From an uncultured Neglectibacter sp. (GTDB lineage: Bacteria; Bacillota; Clostridia; Oscillospirales; Acutalibacteraceae), in the NCBI GenBank assembly GCA_937958185.1, contig CALFFN010000036.1, forward strand, positions 8,128 through 72,127: a DNA stretch of 64,000 nucleotides, given 5' to 3'. Positions 24,939-32,504 of this stretch are shown here, piece after piece. The position numbers were made by a program, and so were the translations under genes. Under the pieces are notes generated by a model. The model had not been told where the DNA came from, made no database searches, and saw nothing but the letters and a program-made list of their open reading frames with translations. Within the stretch, counting starts at the first letter, position 1. Each line of letters starts with the position of its first letter.

Positions 24939-25928
24939 TTAGAAAATCGTCAGGTTGTCCCGGTGGAGGAACAGGCGGACGGCAGTGCCTTTTCCCGGCT
25001 GGGAGGTGATCTCAATGGGCGTGCCCAGCTTGTCCAGGATTTCCTTTGTCAGGTACAGCCCCAGCCCGGAGGAGGTTTTGTCCTGCCTGCCGTTAAAGCC
25101 GGTGAAGCCCCGTTCAAAAATGCGGGGCAGGTCCTCCGGGGAAATGCCGATGCCCGTGTCCGTGATGGTCAAAACGTCGTCTTCATTCATGGAGATGGAG
25201 ATGGTCCCGGCTTTCGTGTATTTCAGGGCGTTGGAGAGCAGCTGTTCCACCGCGAATTCCAGCCATTTCTCATCGGTGAGCACCGTGTTGGAGAAGTCCG
25301 GGAAGTCCAGCGTGAGCTTTTGATAGATGAACTGGGGCGCGAATTTCTTTACCGCGTGCCGGACGATATCGTGGGCGGAGCAGCGCTCCAGGCGCAGGTC
25401 GGCGCTCATGGTTTCCATGCGCAGGTAACCCAGCACCATCTCCACGTACCGCTCCACCTTGAACAGCTCCTGCTGCAGGGTTTCGTGCTCCGCGCTGTGG
25501 GAGGACTGCAAAATGAGCCGCATGGCGGACAGCGGCGTTTTGATCTGGTGGACCCACAGGGTGTAATATTCCAGCATATCCTGGCGCTGCTGCTGGAACG
25601 CCGCGTCCCGCTCGCTCAGCCTGCCGCACAGCTCCCGTAAGGTTTCCAGCAAGATAGCTTCAGGGAAATCGGCAGGGCAGGGCGGGATCTCCAGCAGCGC
25701 CGCCAAATTCTGCTTCAGCTCCCGAAACTGGAGGACCCTCCGGCGGTACAGCAGGAAGCCGGGCAGGGCAAAGCACAGCGACAGCACCAGCAGCACGGCG
25801 GTAATATACCAGAACGCTTCCGCGGGCAGGTCGTACAGGTAAAAGAGGAATCCAGCCGCCGCCACCAGTATCAGGGCGCAGAACAGCAGGAGCTTCCTGT
25901 CTTTCAGATATCCTTTCAAAATGTCCAC
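24939..25928 (-). CDS. Intramembrane-sensing histidine kinase (BceS-like)
   Basis: Sensor kinase with two closely spaced N-terminal membrane helices (about residues 14-32 and 40-60) joined by a very short loop, typical of kinases that sense through a partner ABC transporter. The phospho-acceptor is in WVHQIKTPLSAM. ATP-binding boxes are visible: LLSNALKYT (N), ITDTGIGISPEDLPRIFERGF (G1/F) and SSGLGLYLTKEIL (G2). The GTG at 25928 has AAGGAGG 7 bases upstream; the open frame extends further but without a ribosome binding site. 329 aa. Confidence 0.92.
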   Translation of the reverse strand: MDILKGYLKDRKLLLFCALILVAAAGFLFYLYDLPAEAFWYITAVLLVLSLCFALPGFLLYRRRVLQFRELKQNLAALLEIPPCPADFPEAILLETLRELCGRLSERDAAFQQQRQDMLEYYTLWVHQIKTPLSAMRLILQSSHSAEHETLQQELFKVERYVEMVLGYLRMETMSADLRLERCSAHDIVRHAVKKFAPQFIYQKLTLDFPDFSNTVLTDEKWLEFAVEQLLSNALKYTKAGTISISMNEDDVLTITDTGIGISPEDLPRIFERGFTGFNGRQDKTSSGLGLYLTKEILDKLGTPIEITSQPGKGTAVRLFLHRDNLTIF

Positions 25929-25966
25929 AGAGCACCCTCCTTTCCGCCCTGCCGTTTCAGGGACTG

Positions 25967-26638
25967 TCAGGGAATAAGGTAGCCCATTCCCTTCTTTGTG
26001 ACGATAAGCTCCGGCAGACCCATTTCTTTCAGCTTTTTCCGCAGCCGGGTCATGTTGACGGTCAGGGTGTTGTCGTCGATGAAATGGTCGCTTTCCCACA
26101 GCCGGGTGATCAGGTCCTCCCGGCTCACCATATGCCCGGCGTTTTCCATCAGCACCTGCACGATGCGGAACTCATTTTTTGTCAGCTCCAGCTTCCCGCC
26201 CGGGCAGGACAGGGTACAGGCGGACAGGTCCAGCAGCGCGCCGCCGTGCTCGATGATATTGACGCTGCCAGCAAGGGAATAAGCCCTCCGCAGCACCGCC
26301 TGTATCTTTGCCGTCAGCACCGGCAGGTCAAAGGGCTTGGGGATAAAATCGTCCGCGCCCATGTCGATGGCGGTGATGATATTCATATTGTCGGAAGCGG
26401 AGGAAAGGAAAACGATGGGGATTTTTGAGCGCTTCCGCATTTCCTCGCACCAGTAATACCCGTTCCGATGGGGCAGCCCGATATCCAGCAGCACCAGCTG
26501 GGGGTCAAATTCCGTAAATTCCTCAAGGACCCGCTGGAAATCCTGCACGGTCCTGACTTCATAGCCCCACATGGTCAGATGGTCTTCTATTGCCCTGGCA
26601 ATGACCGGGTCGTCCTCTACCAGATAGATTTTATTCAT
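25967..26638 (-). CDS. OmpR-family response regulator (BceR-like)
   Basis: Receiver domain with acidic pocket YLVEDDPVI, phospho-Asp in LVLLDIGLPHRNG, and the conserved Lys in FIPKPFDLPVL. The C-terminal winged helix covers about residues 125-223 (ELTKNEFRIVQVL, then a recognition helix around DDNTLTVNMTRLRKKL). 223 aa. It is transcribed ahead of the kinase gene with a 38-base gap. The TTACA-N4-TGTAA palindrome before the ABC genes is its probable target. Confidence 0.93.
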   Translation of the reverse strand: MNKIYLVEDDPVIARAIEDHLTMWGYEVRTVQDFQRVLEEFTEFDPQLVLLDIGLPHRNGYYWCEEMRKRSKIPIVFLSSASDNMNIITAIDMGADDFIPKPFDLPVLTAKIQAVLRRAYSLAGSVNIIEHGGALLDLSACTLSCPGGKLELTKNEFRIVQVLMENAGHMVSREDLITRLWESDHFIDDNTLTVNMTRLRKKLKEMGLPELIVTKKGMGYLIP

Positions 26639-26654
26639 GGCGCACCTCGGTGGT

Positions 26655-26675
26655 TAGTAGTTAATTGCTAGACGG
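26655..26675 (+). repeat. Short heptamer array B1 (TAGTTGT family)
   Basis: Three 7-base units, TAGTAGT, TAATTGC, TAGACGG, between the HAD gene's stop codon (26678-26680 on the - strand) and the response regulator start. It is a weak member of the TAG-rich family seen after rplI and the topoisomerase B gene. Confidence 0.45.
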
Positions 26676-26677
26676 GT

Positions 26678-27376
26678 CTATGCGTGATATAGGATATTTT
26701 TGATTTCCTCATAGCTTTCCGCCCGGTAAGTATAGGGAACGTCGGAAGCGCCTTTCCATGTGCCGGTGTACCAGATGCTGTCCAGCCCGGCGTTGACCGC
26801 CCCCTGAAGGTCGGAGGAGGGGGAATCGCCGATGACGACCGCTTTTTTCTTTTCAAAGCCGGGAATGTGCTCTTCTACATATTGGAAGTAGCGGGGGTCC
26901 GGCTTGCCCACGCCCACGGCGTCCGAAACAAAAACGCCCTGCAAATAGGGCAGCAGCCCGGAATGCTCCAACCGGGTCTGCTGGGAGGCGGCATTGCCGT
27001 TCGTTATGATATACAGGGAAAAATCCCCGGACAGCTCCCGCATAAGCTCCACCGCGCCGGGGTACACCGCGCCACCCTGCCCCAGAAATTCAAAATACCG
27101 GCGGTTCATTTCATCCGGGTCGCCGGAAAAGCCTGTTTCCTCCAGAAAATCCACAAAACGGTTTCGGAACAGCTCCGGCTTGGTGCATTCCTGTTTTTCA
27201 AATTTGCCCCACCATTTGTTGTTGTACTTTTCGTAGGTGGCAAGCATTTCCTCAGAATAGGGGACGCTTGCGGAAAAGCCGCTTATCTCGTATAATGCCT
27301 GAAAAGCGTTTGTCATGTCCGCGTCAAAATCCAGCAGGGTGTAGTCGGCGTCAAACAAAAGAAACTGATATTTCAT
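26678..27376 (-). CDS. HAD hydrolase, YjjG-type nucleotidase
   Basis: HAD phosphatase with nucleophile motif I FDADYTLLDFD, motif II YIITNGNA, and motif III/IV KPDPRYF...VIGDSPSSDLQGA. The sequence matches the YjjG group that dephosphorylates non-canonical pyrimidine nucleotides such as dUMP; actual substrate unproven. ATG 27376 (MKYQFLLFDAD) has GAAAGGA upstream and is preferred over an in-frame ATG seven codons earlier. 232 aa. Confidence 0.88.
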   Translation of the reverse strand: MKYQFLLFDADYTLLDFDADMTNAFQALYEISGFSASVPYSEEMLATYEKYNNKWWGKFEKQECTKPELFRNRFVDFLEETGFSGDPDEMNRRYFEFLGQGGAVYPGAVELMRELSGDFSLYIITNGNAASQQTRLEHSGLLPYLQGVFVSDAVGVGKPDPRYFQYVEEHIPGFEKKKAVVIGDSPSSDLQGAVNAGLDSIWYTGTWKGASDVPYTYRAESYEEIKNILYHA

Positions 27377-27429
27377 AAAACCCGTCCTTTCCGTCATGGA
27401 GAAAGCGTCTCCGGCATAAAATTTTTCAT

Positions 27430-27458
27430 ATGATACTTCAAAATCAAATCGGTGTCAA
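27430..27458 (-). promoter_or_regulatory. Promoter of the HAD hydrolase gene
   Basis: On the - strand TTGACA, 17-base spacer, TATCAT. The -10 box lies about 54 bases before the start codon. The spacing and -35 are at consensus for the housekeeping sigma factor. Confidence 0.75.
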
Positions 27459-27555
27459 GCAACGGACGGCACGGGGAAGCGTTTCTCTGCGCGGGGCTGC
27501 ATGAAATGACGGTCCTGCCCTTTGGATACTTCGCGGTGCGGAAAGGAAAGCGTTC

Positions 27556-28860
27556 ATGAAACGGTACAATTTGAAGAAATACAATTATCTTATTGTCTGG
27601 CTGGCGCTTTGTGTGACGGTGGGCATTGTCTGGCTGTTCGGCAGCCGTCAGGCAAAAAAAGAACCTCCGGCGGACAGCGCGGCGCCCGTGCCCCTGTCCA
27701 GCGCCGTGGAAACGCCCGCAGCCTCCCCGGCTCCGGCGGAGCAGACCCTGAACCTGCCCAGCCCCGCGCCGGGACGAGCCATGCTTTCCGGCGTGTGGGT
27801 GCCCTATATGTCCCTTACCACTGAGGAGCATACGCAGGCGGCGTTTGAGGAAAACTTCAAGCGTATTGCGGATTCCGCCAAAGAAAAGGGGCTGAACGCC
27901 CTGTTCGTCCATGTGCGCCCTTTCTGCGACGCGCTCTATCCCTCCAAGCTTTACCCATGGTCCCATATCTTGACCGGGACCCAGGGGAAGGACCCGGGCT
28001 TTGACCCACTGCAATTCATGGTGGACTACGCTCACAGCCAGAATATGGAGCTTCACGCCTGGCTGAACCCCCTTCGTGTCAAAACGGCGGAAACCCCGTC
28101 GGAGCTGGCGGCGGACAATCCCTATACTGTTTTGAGCGAAGCCAGCCCTTACTATTTCATGGAATCCGGCGGCGGGGTGTATCTGGACCCCGCCTACCCC
28201 TATGTGCGCAGCCTGATCGCCGACGGAGCCGCGGAGATCGCGGCAAATTACAGCGTGGACGGCATTCATTTTGACGATTATTTTTATCCCACACAAGAAG
28301 AGGAGCTGGACGCGGAAGCCTATGCCCTGTACACCCAGGGCGTGGACGAACCGCTGCCCCTGCCGGAATGGCGGCGGGCAAATATCAGCGCCATGGTGCA
28401 GGAGGTCTACGAAAAGATAAAAGCGGCAAACCCCGATGTGGTTTTCGGCATTTCCCCTCAGGGCAATATCGAAAACGATGAAAACATGGGGGCGGACGTG
28501 AAAGCATGGTGCGCCGTGCCCGGGTATCTGGACTACATCTGCCCCCAGCTGTATTACAGCTTTGAAAACCCGGCGCTGGGATATGGGGAAGCGCTGGAGC
28601 AGTGGGTGTCGCTGCCCCGCCACGGGGAGCTGCAGATCTACGCGGGCTTAGCCCTGTACAAAGCCGGCAGCGACGCGGATGACGGCACGTGGCAGCTGTC
28701 GGACGATACGATCCGGCGGCAGATCAAAGCGGCGCGGACCGCCCAGTGCAGCGGCGTGCTGCTCTATTCCTCCGACTATCTGGACACCGAGCAGACCGCG
28801 GCGGAAATGCAAAACGCGGTGGAGGTCCTGTCTCCCATACGGGCTGATTCGGAAAAGTAA
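27556..28860 (+). CDS. GHL10-type (DUF187) glycoside hydrolase-like protein, exported
   Basis: Belongs to the YngK-like family with a glycosidase TIM barrel. Residues 1-30 form a signal anchor (KYNYLIVWLALCVTVGIVWLFG), followed by a Pro/Ala-rich linker to about residue 70. The barrel shows GVWVPYMSL, LFVHVRPFCDALYPSKLYPW, HAWLNPLRV, DGIHFDDYFYP and CPQLYYSFENP, all characteristic of the family. It is probably a surface glycan or peptidoglycan-associated hydrolase; the substrate is not known. No cysteine lipobox is seen. GGAAAGGAAAG precedes the ATG. 434 aa. Confidence 0.85.
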   Translation: MKRYNLKKYNYLIVWLALCVTVGIVWLFGSRQAKKEPPADSAAPVPLSSAVETPAASPAPAEQTLNLPSPAPGRAMLSGVWVPYMSLTTEEHTQAAFEENFKRIADSAKEKGLNALFVHVRPFCDALYPSKLYPWSHILTGTQGKDPGFDPLQFMVDYAHSQNMELHAWLNPLRVKTAETPSELAADNPYTVLSEASPYYFMESGGGVYLDPAYPYVRSLIADGAAEIAANYSVDGIHFDDYFYPTQEEELDAEAYALYTQGVDEPLPLPEWRRANISAMVQEVYEKIKAANPDVVFGISPQGNIENDENMGADVKAWCAVPGYLDYICPQLYYSFENPALGYGEALEQWVSLPRHGELQIYAGLALYKAGSDADDGTWQLSDDTIRRQIKAARTAQCSGVLLYSSDYLDTEQTAAEMQNAVEVLSPIRADSEK

Positions 28861-28877
28861 AAGGGCTTGCGGCTCTG

Positions 28878-28907
28878 TTGACGAAAGGCGTCGGAGCGTG
28901 ATATAAT
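28878..28907 (+). promoter_or_regulatory. Promoter of the XRE-cupin/acyl-CoA synthetase operon
   Basis: TTGACG, 18-base spacer, TATAAT, ending about 38 bases before the XRE-cupin start. It lies just beyond the stop of the preceding glycosidase-like gene. Confidence 0.75.
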
Positions 28908-28944
28908 TTTCCAATAAACTTCATATCTGAAAAGGAGATACGAT

Positions 28945-29493
28945 ATGAGCGAGATCAATGAAATCGGCGCTCGTCTGCGGGAGCTCAGGGAAGTCAGCGA
29001 CTGCACGGTGGAGCAGGTCGCCAGGGAGCTAAAGCTTACCCCCGAGGAATACCGCGCCTATGAGCAGGACGGCAGGGACATTCCCATCAGCGTGATCTTC
29101 CAGGTCGCCAATATGTTTGGCGTGGATTTTACCGAGATTGTCACGGGCACGCCCGCCCGGCTGTCCACCTACCATGTCGTCAAGCGGGGCAAGGGAAAGG
29201 TGGTCAACCGCAACCCGGAATATCATTTTGAAGACCTTGCGTACCGCTATGCGGACAAGGTCATGCAGCCCCTGCTGGTGACGCTGGAGCCTGCCGACGC
29301 CCCGGCGAAGCTCATCACCCATTCCGGGCAGGAATTTAACATGGTGCTGGAGGGCACGGTGATCGTATGTATCGGCGACAAGGAATTTTCCCTTTCCGCC
29401 GGGGATTCCATTTATTTTAATCCCGCCATTCCCCACGGGCAGCGCTGCGGCGGCGAGACAAAGGCAAGGTTTTTGACGATGATCGCCGAGTAA
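28945..29493 (+). CDS. XRE-family regulator with C-terminal cupin domain
   Basis: An N-terminal helix-turn-helix (about residues 8-63; CTVEQVARELKLTPEEYRAYE) is joined to a cupin domain (about 110-180; ITHSGQEFNMVLEGTVIVCIGD and SAGDSIYFNPAIPHGQRCGG). Such proteins usually sense a small metabolite and repress or activate an adjacent operon. AAAGGAG precedes the ATG. The acyl-CoA synthetase starts 43 bases later on the same strand, suggesting that this regulator responds to the acid or CoA ester handled by that enzyme. Confidence 0.88.
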   Translation: MSEINEIGARLRELREVSDCTVEQVARELKLTPEEYRAYEQDGRDIPISVIFQVANMFGVDFTEIVTGTPARLSTYHVVKRGKGKVVNRNPEYHFEDLAYRYADKVMQPLLVTLEPADAPAKLITHSGQEFNMVLEGTVIVCIGDKEFSLSAGDSIYFNPAIPHGQRCGGETKARFLTMIAE

Positions 29494-29536
29494 AGCGCTG
29501 TGGGACGGGAAAAACCAAGGAAAGGAAAATAGACCG

Positions 29537-31213
29537 ATGGATATGCTGCTGAAAAAATATCTTCCCAGGATCGAGTTCGATTCCTATGAAGATTTCAAAC
29601 AGAATTTTAAGATAAACGCCCCGGAGGACTTTAACTTCGGCTATGACGTGGTGGACGCCTGGGCAGATGCCGAGTCGGACAAGCGCGCCCTGGTGTGGGT
29701 CAACGAGGCGGACGAGGAAAAAATCTTCACCTTTACGGATATCAGGCGCCTGTCCAATCAGGCGGCGAATTTCTTCCGCAGCCTGGGCGTGAAAAAGGGG
29801 TCGGTGGTCATGCTGATCCTCCGCCGCCGGTGGGAATACTGGGTCTGCGCCACGGCACTGCACAAGCTGGGCGCGGTGCTGATCCCCGGCACGCTGCAGC
29901 TGACGAAAAAGGACATCGTGTACCGTGGCAACTCCGCTAAAATATGTGCCGTGGTCTGCGTGAACGACCCCTTTGTAGTCTCCCAGGTGGAAGCGGCGGA
30001 GGGGGATATCCCCTCGCTGAAGCATATGATCATGGTGCAGGAGCACCGGGACGGCTGGCTGGATTTTAACGACGAGATCGCGAAGTTCCCGGAGACCTTC
30101 CCCCGCCCTACAGGGGAAGAGGCTTCCCGCTGGGACGATATCATGCTGGTGTATTTTACCTCCGGCACCACGGGAATGCCGAAAATGGTACAGCACAATT
30201 TCCTGTACCCCTTAGGGCACATCATCACCGCGAAATACTGGCAGCGGGTGGAGGAAAACTGCCTGCACATGAGCGTATCGGATTCCGGCTGGGCGAAGTT
30301 CGGCTGGGGGAAAATTTATGGGCAGTGGCTCAGCGGCGCCACCATTTTCTGTTATGACATGGAGGGGAAGTTCGAGCCGAAAAACCTGCTGAAAAAGGTG
30401 GAGCGCTACAAGGTGACCACCTTCTGCGCCCCGCCTACCACCTTCCGCTTCATGCTGCAGGAGGACCTGTCCCAGTACGACCTGTCCAGCATTCACCACT
30501 GCGTCACCGCCGGGGAGCCCCTGAACCCGGAGGTCACCAAACGCTGGAAGGAGTACACGGGTCTGCAGATCTATGAGGGCTTTGGGCAGTCGGAGGGTCC
30601 TGTGCTGCTGGCGAATTTCTACCCCTGGGTGGAGCCGCGCCCGGGTTCCACCGGGAAGCCCTCGCCCCTTTACGATATCCAGCTGGTGGACAGGAACGGC
30701 GAGCTCTGCGAGGACGGCGACGAAGGCTCGTTGACAATCCTGGACGTGAAGAACCACCCCCCGATAGGGCTGTTTACCGGGTATTTCCGCAACCCGGAGA
30801 TGACCGAGGAGCATTTGGGCGGCATTGGGTACAACACCGGCGATATGCTGTGGCGGGACAGCGACGGCTATTTCTGGTTCGTGGGGCGCAATGACGATGT
30901 CATCAAGTGCTCCGGCTACCGTATCGGACCTTTCGAGGTGGAATCCGCCCTTATTGAGCACCCCGCCGTGGTGGAATGCGCCATCACCGGCGCGCCGGAC
31001 CCCATTCGCGGGCAGGTGGTGAAAGCCACTATCGTGCTGGCAAAGGGGTACGAGGGCACGCCTGAGCTGACAAAGGAGCTGCAAAATTACGTGAAAAAGG
31101 TGACCGCCCCCTATAAATATCCCAGGGTGGTGGAATATGTGGACGAGCTTCCCAAGACTTTGGGCGGCAAGATCAAGCGGGCGGAGATCAGAAAGGCTGA
31201 CGAAGAAAAATGA
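29537..31213 (+). CDS. AMP-forming acyl-CoA synthetase
   Basis: Adenylate-forming ligase that activates a carboxylic acid with ATP and joins it to CoA. The phosphate-binding loop is YFTSGTTGMPKMVQHN, the A5-type motif YEGFGQSEG, the A7/A8 region NTGDMLWRDSDGYFWFVGRNDDVIKCSGYR (seen in pieces), and the catalytic Lys is in PKTLGGKIKRAEI. The sequence is closest in style to the acetyl/medium-chain (MACS) group; the acid cannot be named. 558 aa. Its stop overlaps the ATG of the DUF1648 gene. Confidence 0.88.
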   Translation: MDMLLKKYLPRIEFDSYEDFKQNFKINAPEDFNFGYDVVDAWADAESDKRALVWVNEADEEKIFTFTDIRRLSNQAANFFRSLGVKKGSVVMLILRRRWEYWVCATALHKLGAVLIPGTLQLTKKDIVYRGNSAKICAVVCVNDPFVVSQVEAAEGDIPSLKHMIMVQEHRDGWLDFNDEIAKFPETFPRPTGEEASRWDDIMLVYFTSGTTGMPKMVQHNFLYPLGHIITAKYWQRVEENCLHMSVSDSGWAKFGWGKIYGQWLSGATIFCYDMEGKFEPKNLLKKVERYKVTTFCAPPTTFRFMLQEDLSQYDLSSIHHCVTAGEPLNPEVTKRWKEYTGLQIYEGFGQSEGPVLLANFYPWVEPRPGSTGKPSPLYDIQLVDRNGELCEDGDEGSLTILDVKNHPPIGLFTGYFRNPEMTEEHLGGIGYNTGDMLWRDSDGYFWFVGRNDDVIKCSGYRIGPFEVESALIEHPAVVECAITGAPDPIRGQVVKATIVLAKGYEGTPELTKELQNYVKKVTAPYKYPRVVEYVDELPKTLGGKIKRAEIRKADEEK

Positions 31214-31695
31214 GAACGACTGGGAGACCGAAAAGCACATGGCTTGACCGGCTGCTGACCCTGCTGGGGCTGCTGGCGCTGCTATGCACTACCCTGTATG
31301 TGGTTTTCCGCTGGGGGACGCTCCCGGCAGAGGTCCCCACCCATTTTAATGCCGCCGGGGAAATCAACGCCACCGGCGGGAAGGCTTCCCTCCTCGCGCC
31401 GCTGGTCATCGGCTGGGTGCTGTACGGGCTGCTCAGTTTGATTGGGGCGATCCCCGCGGTTTGGAACACCGGGGTAGAGGTCACGCCGGAAAACAGGGAA
31501 GCGGTGCTTCAAATCATTAAGACCATGCTTTCCTTCCTGAAGACAGAGCTGGCGCTGTGGTTCTCCTATCTGGTGCTTTGCTCTGCCCGGTGCCGCCCGA
31601 TCGGCATTTTGGCAACGCCGTTCTTTTTGATTCTGGTGTTCGGCACGATCATTGTCACCATGGTTCAAATTTTCCGAACAGCCCATAAGAAATAA
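31210..31695 (+). CDS. DUF1648 membrane protein
   Basis: A 161-aa protein with four membrane segments (about residues 14-33, 62-82, 107-123, 128-150). The family motif is between the first two: LPAEVPTHFNAAGEINATGGK, typical of DUF1648 (SdpI-like N-terminal) proteins, which include immunity proteins against toxins, though this short form lacks the full SdpI domain. It is translationally coupled to the acyl-CoA synthetase (ATGA). Confidence 0.82.
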   Translation: MRTTGRPKSTWLDRLLTLLGLLALLCTTLYVVFRWGTLPAEVPTHFNAAGEINATGGKASLLAPLVIGWVLYGLLSLIGAIPAVWNTGVEVTPENREAVLQIIKTMLSFLKTELALWFSYLVLCSARCRPIGILATPFFLILVFGTIIVTMVQIFRTAHKK

Positions 31696-31696
31696 C

Positions 31697-31728
31697 AAAA
31701 GCGCTCCGTTTGCTAACGGAGCGCTTTT
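31697..31728. terminator. Bidirectional intrinsic terminator
   Basis: AAAAGCGCTCCGTT, loop TGCT, AACGGAGCGCTTTT followed by TCT: a 14-bp perfect stem with a T-run. It separates the acyl-CoA synthetase operon from the convergent iscU gene. Confidence 0.93.
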
Positions 31729-31730
31729 TC

Positions 31731-31765
31731 TCTAGTATCCAGCGTCCAGAATCTAAAATCTAGAC
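31731..31765 (+). repeat. Heptamer array C1 (TCCAGAA family)
   Basis: Five exact 7-base units: TCTAGTA, TCCAGCG, TCCAGAA, TCTAAAA, TCTAGAC. The last unit contains the iscU stop codon (TAG on the - strand at 31760-31762). The inverted counterpart C2 lies on the other side of iscU at 32222-32249. Confidence 0.85.
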
Positions 31766-32185
31766 ATGGCACGCCTCACATTCAGGGATATCACCCACGA
31801 TGGGGGTGGGGTCGATCCCCTGGCGGCGGTAATAGTCTGCCACGGCGGACTTGATCGCCTGTTCTGCCAGCACGGAGCAGTGCACTTTTACCGGCGGCAG
31901 ACCGTCCAGCGCTTCCATCACCGCCTTGTTGGTGAGCTTCAGCGCTTCGTCGATAGATTTGCCCTTGATCATCTCCGTTGCCATGCTGCTGGTGGCGATC
32001 GCCGCCCCGCAGCCAAAGGTCATAAAGGAGATGTCGGTGATAATATTATGTTCTACCTTGATATACATTCTCATGATGTCGCCGCATTTGGGGTTCCCCA
32101 CCTCGCCGACGCCGCTGGGGTCCTTCATTTCTCCCACATTGCGGGGATTTGAAAAATGATCCATTACCTTTGCACTGTATGCCAT
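31760..32185 (-). CDS. iscU: IscU/NifU-type Fe-S cluster scaffold protein
   Basis: Scaffold on which Fe-S clusters are assembled from cysteine-derived sulfur. The opening AYSAKVMDHFSNPRNVGEM is typical, and the cluster ligands are visible in NPKCGD, TFGCGAAIATSS and VHCSVLAEQAI. It is the short NifU-N/IscU form of 141 aa with extra Cys residues in the tail (ECEACHV). It follows nifS on the same strand after about 310 bases of repeat-filled sequence, instead of the usual close spacing. The stop codon lies within a heptamer array. Confidence 0.93.
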   Translation of the reverse strand: MAYSAKVMDHFSNPRNVGEMKDPSGVGEVGNPKCGDIMRMYIKVEHNIITDISFMTFGCGAAIATSSMATEMIKGKSIDEALKLTNKAVMEALDGLPPVKVHCSVLAEQAIKSAVADYYRRQGIDPTPIVGDIPECEACHV

Positions 32186-32221
32186 ATTGTATATTCCTCT
32201 CTGTGATATAGTAGTTGGTCA

Positions 32222-32249
32222 AATTAGATGCCGGACGCTGGATACTGAC
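32222..32249 (-). repeat. Heptamer array C2, inverted relative to C1
   Basis: Units AATTAGA, TGCCGGA, CGCTGGA, TACTGAC, which match the reverse complement of the TCCAGAA family (TTCTGGA, CGCTGGA, TACTAGA). With C1 it brackets iscU. Confidence 0.65.
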
Positions 32250-32280
32250 GCCGGGGGAAGGACAGATAAATGAAAATTTA

Positions 32281-32316
32281 GAGCCAATGAGCAATGAGGA
32301 ATGAGCAGTGAGCAAT
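32281..32316 (+). repeat. Heptamer array A4 (GAGCAAT family)
   Basis: One 8-base unit GAGCCAAT, then GAGCAAT, GAGGAAT, GAGCAGT, GAGCAAT, followed by TATTC as in array A1 after topA. Confidence 0.8.
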
Positions 32317-32344
32317 TATTCTCGGGCCGCCAGTACTGCTCTTG

Positions 32345-32460
32345 CCTCCCCTCTGCCAGGGGAGGTAAAGGGTACTTCTCTTTCGGTCGGGCTGTACATC
32401 AAAAAACAGCACTCGCTGTCTTCCCGTCTTGCCGCACCGCAGGTGCTAAACTCCCATTTA
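32345..32460 (+). repeat. GC hairpin plus interspersed repeat R, copy 3
   Basis: CCTCCCCT (32345-32352) pairs with AGGGGAGG (32358-32365) in a perfect 8-bp stem. The R repeat follows: TTTCGGTCGGG at 32381, AAAACAG at 32403, CTTCCCG at 32420, TTGCC at 32429. Spacings of 22, 17 and 9 bases are identical to those at 3404-3452. GCTAAACT and CATTTA then match the end of R copy 1. No gene is seen between iscU and nifS. Confidence 0.75.
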
Positions 32461-32469
32461 CCGTCCTTA

Positions 32470-32504
32470 TCCAGAATCCAGACTCCAGAATCCAGTATCT
32501 AGAT
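32470..32504 (+). repeat. Heptamer array C3 (TCCAGAA family)
   Basis: Units TCCAGAA, TCCAGAC, TCCAGAA, TCCAGTA, TCTAGAT. The last unit includes the nifS stop codon (TAG on the - strand at 32499-32501), the same relation as C1 to iscU. Confidence 0.85.
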
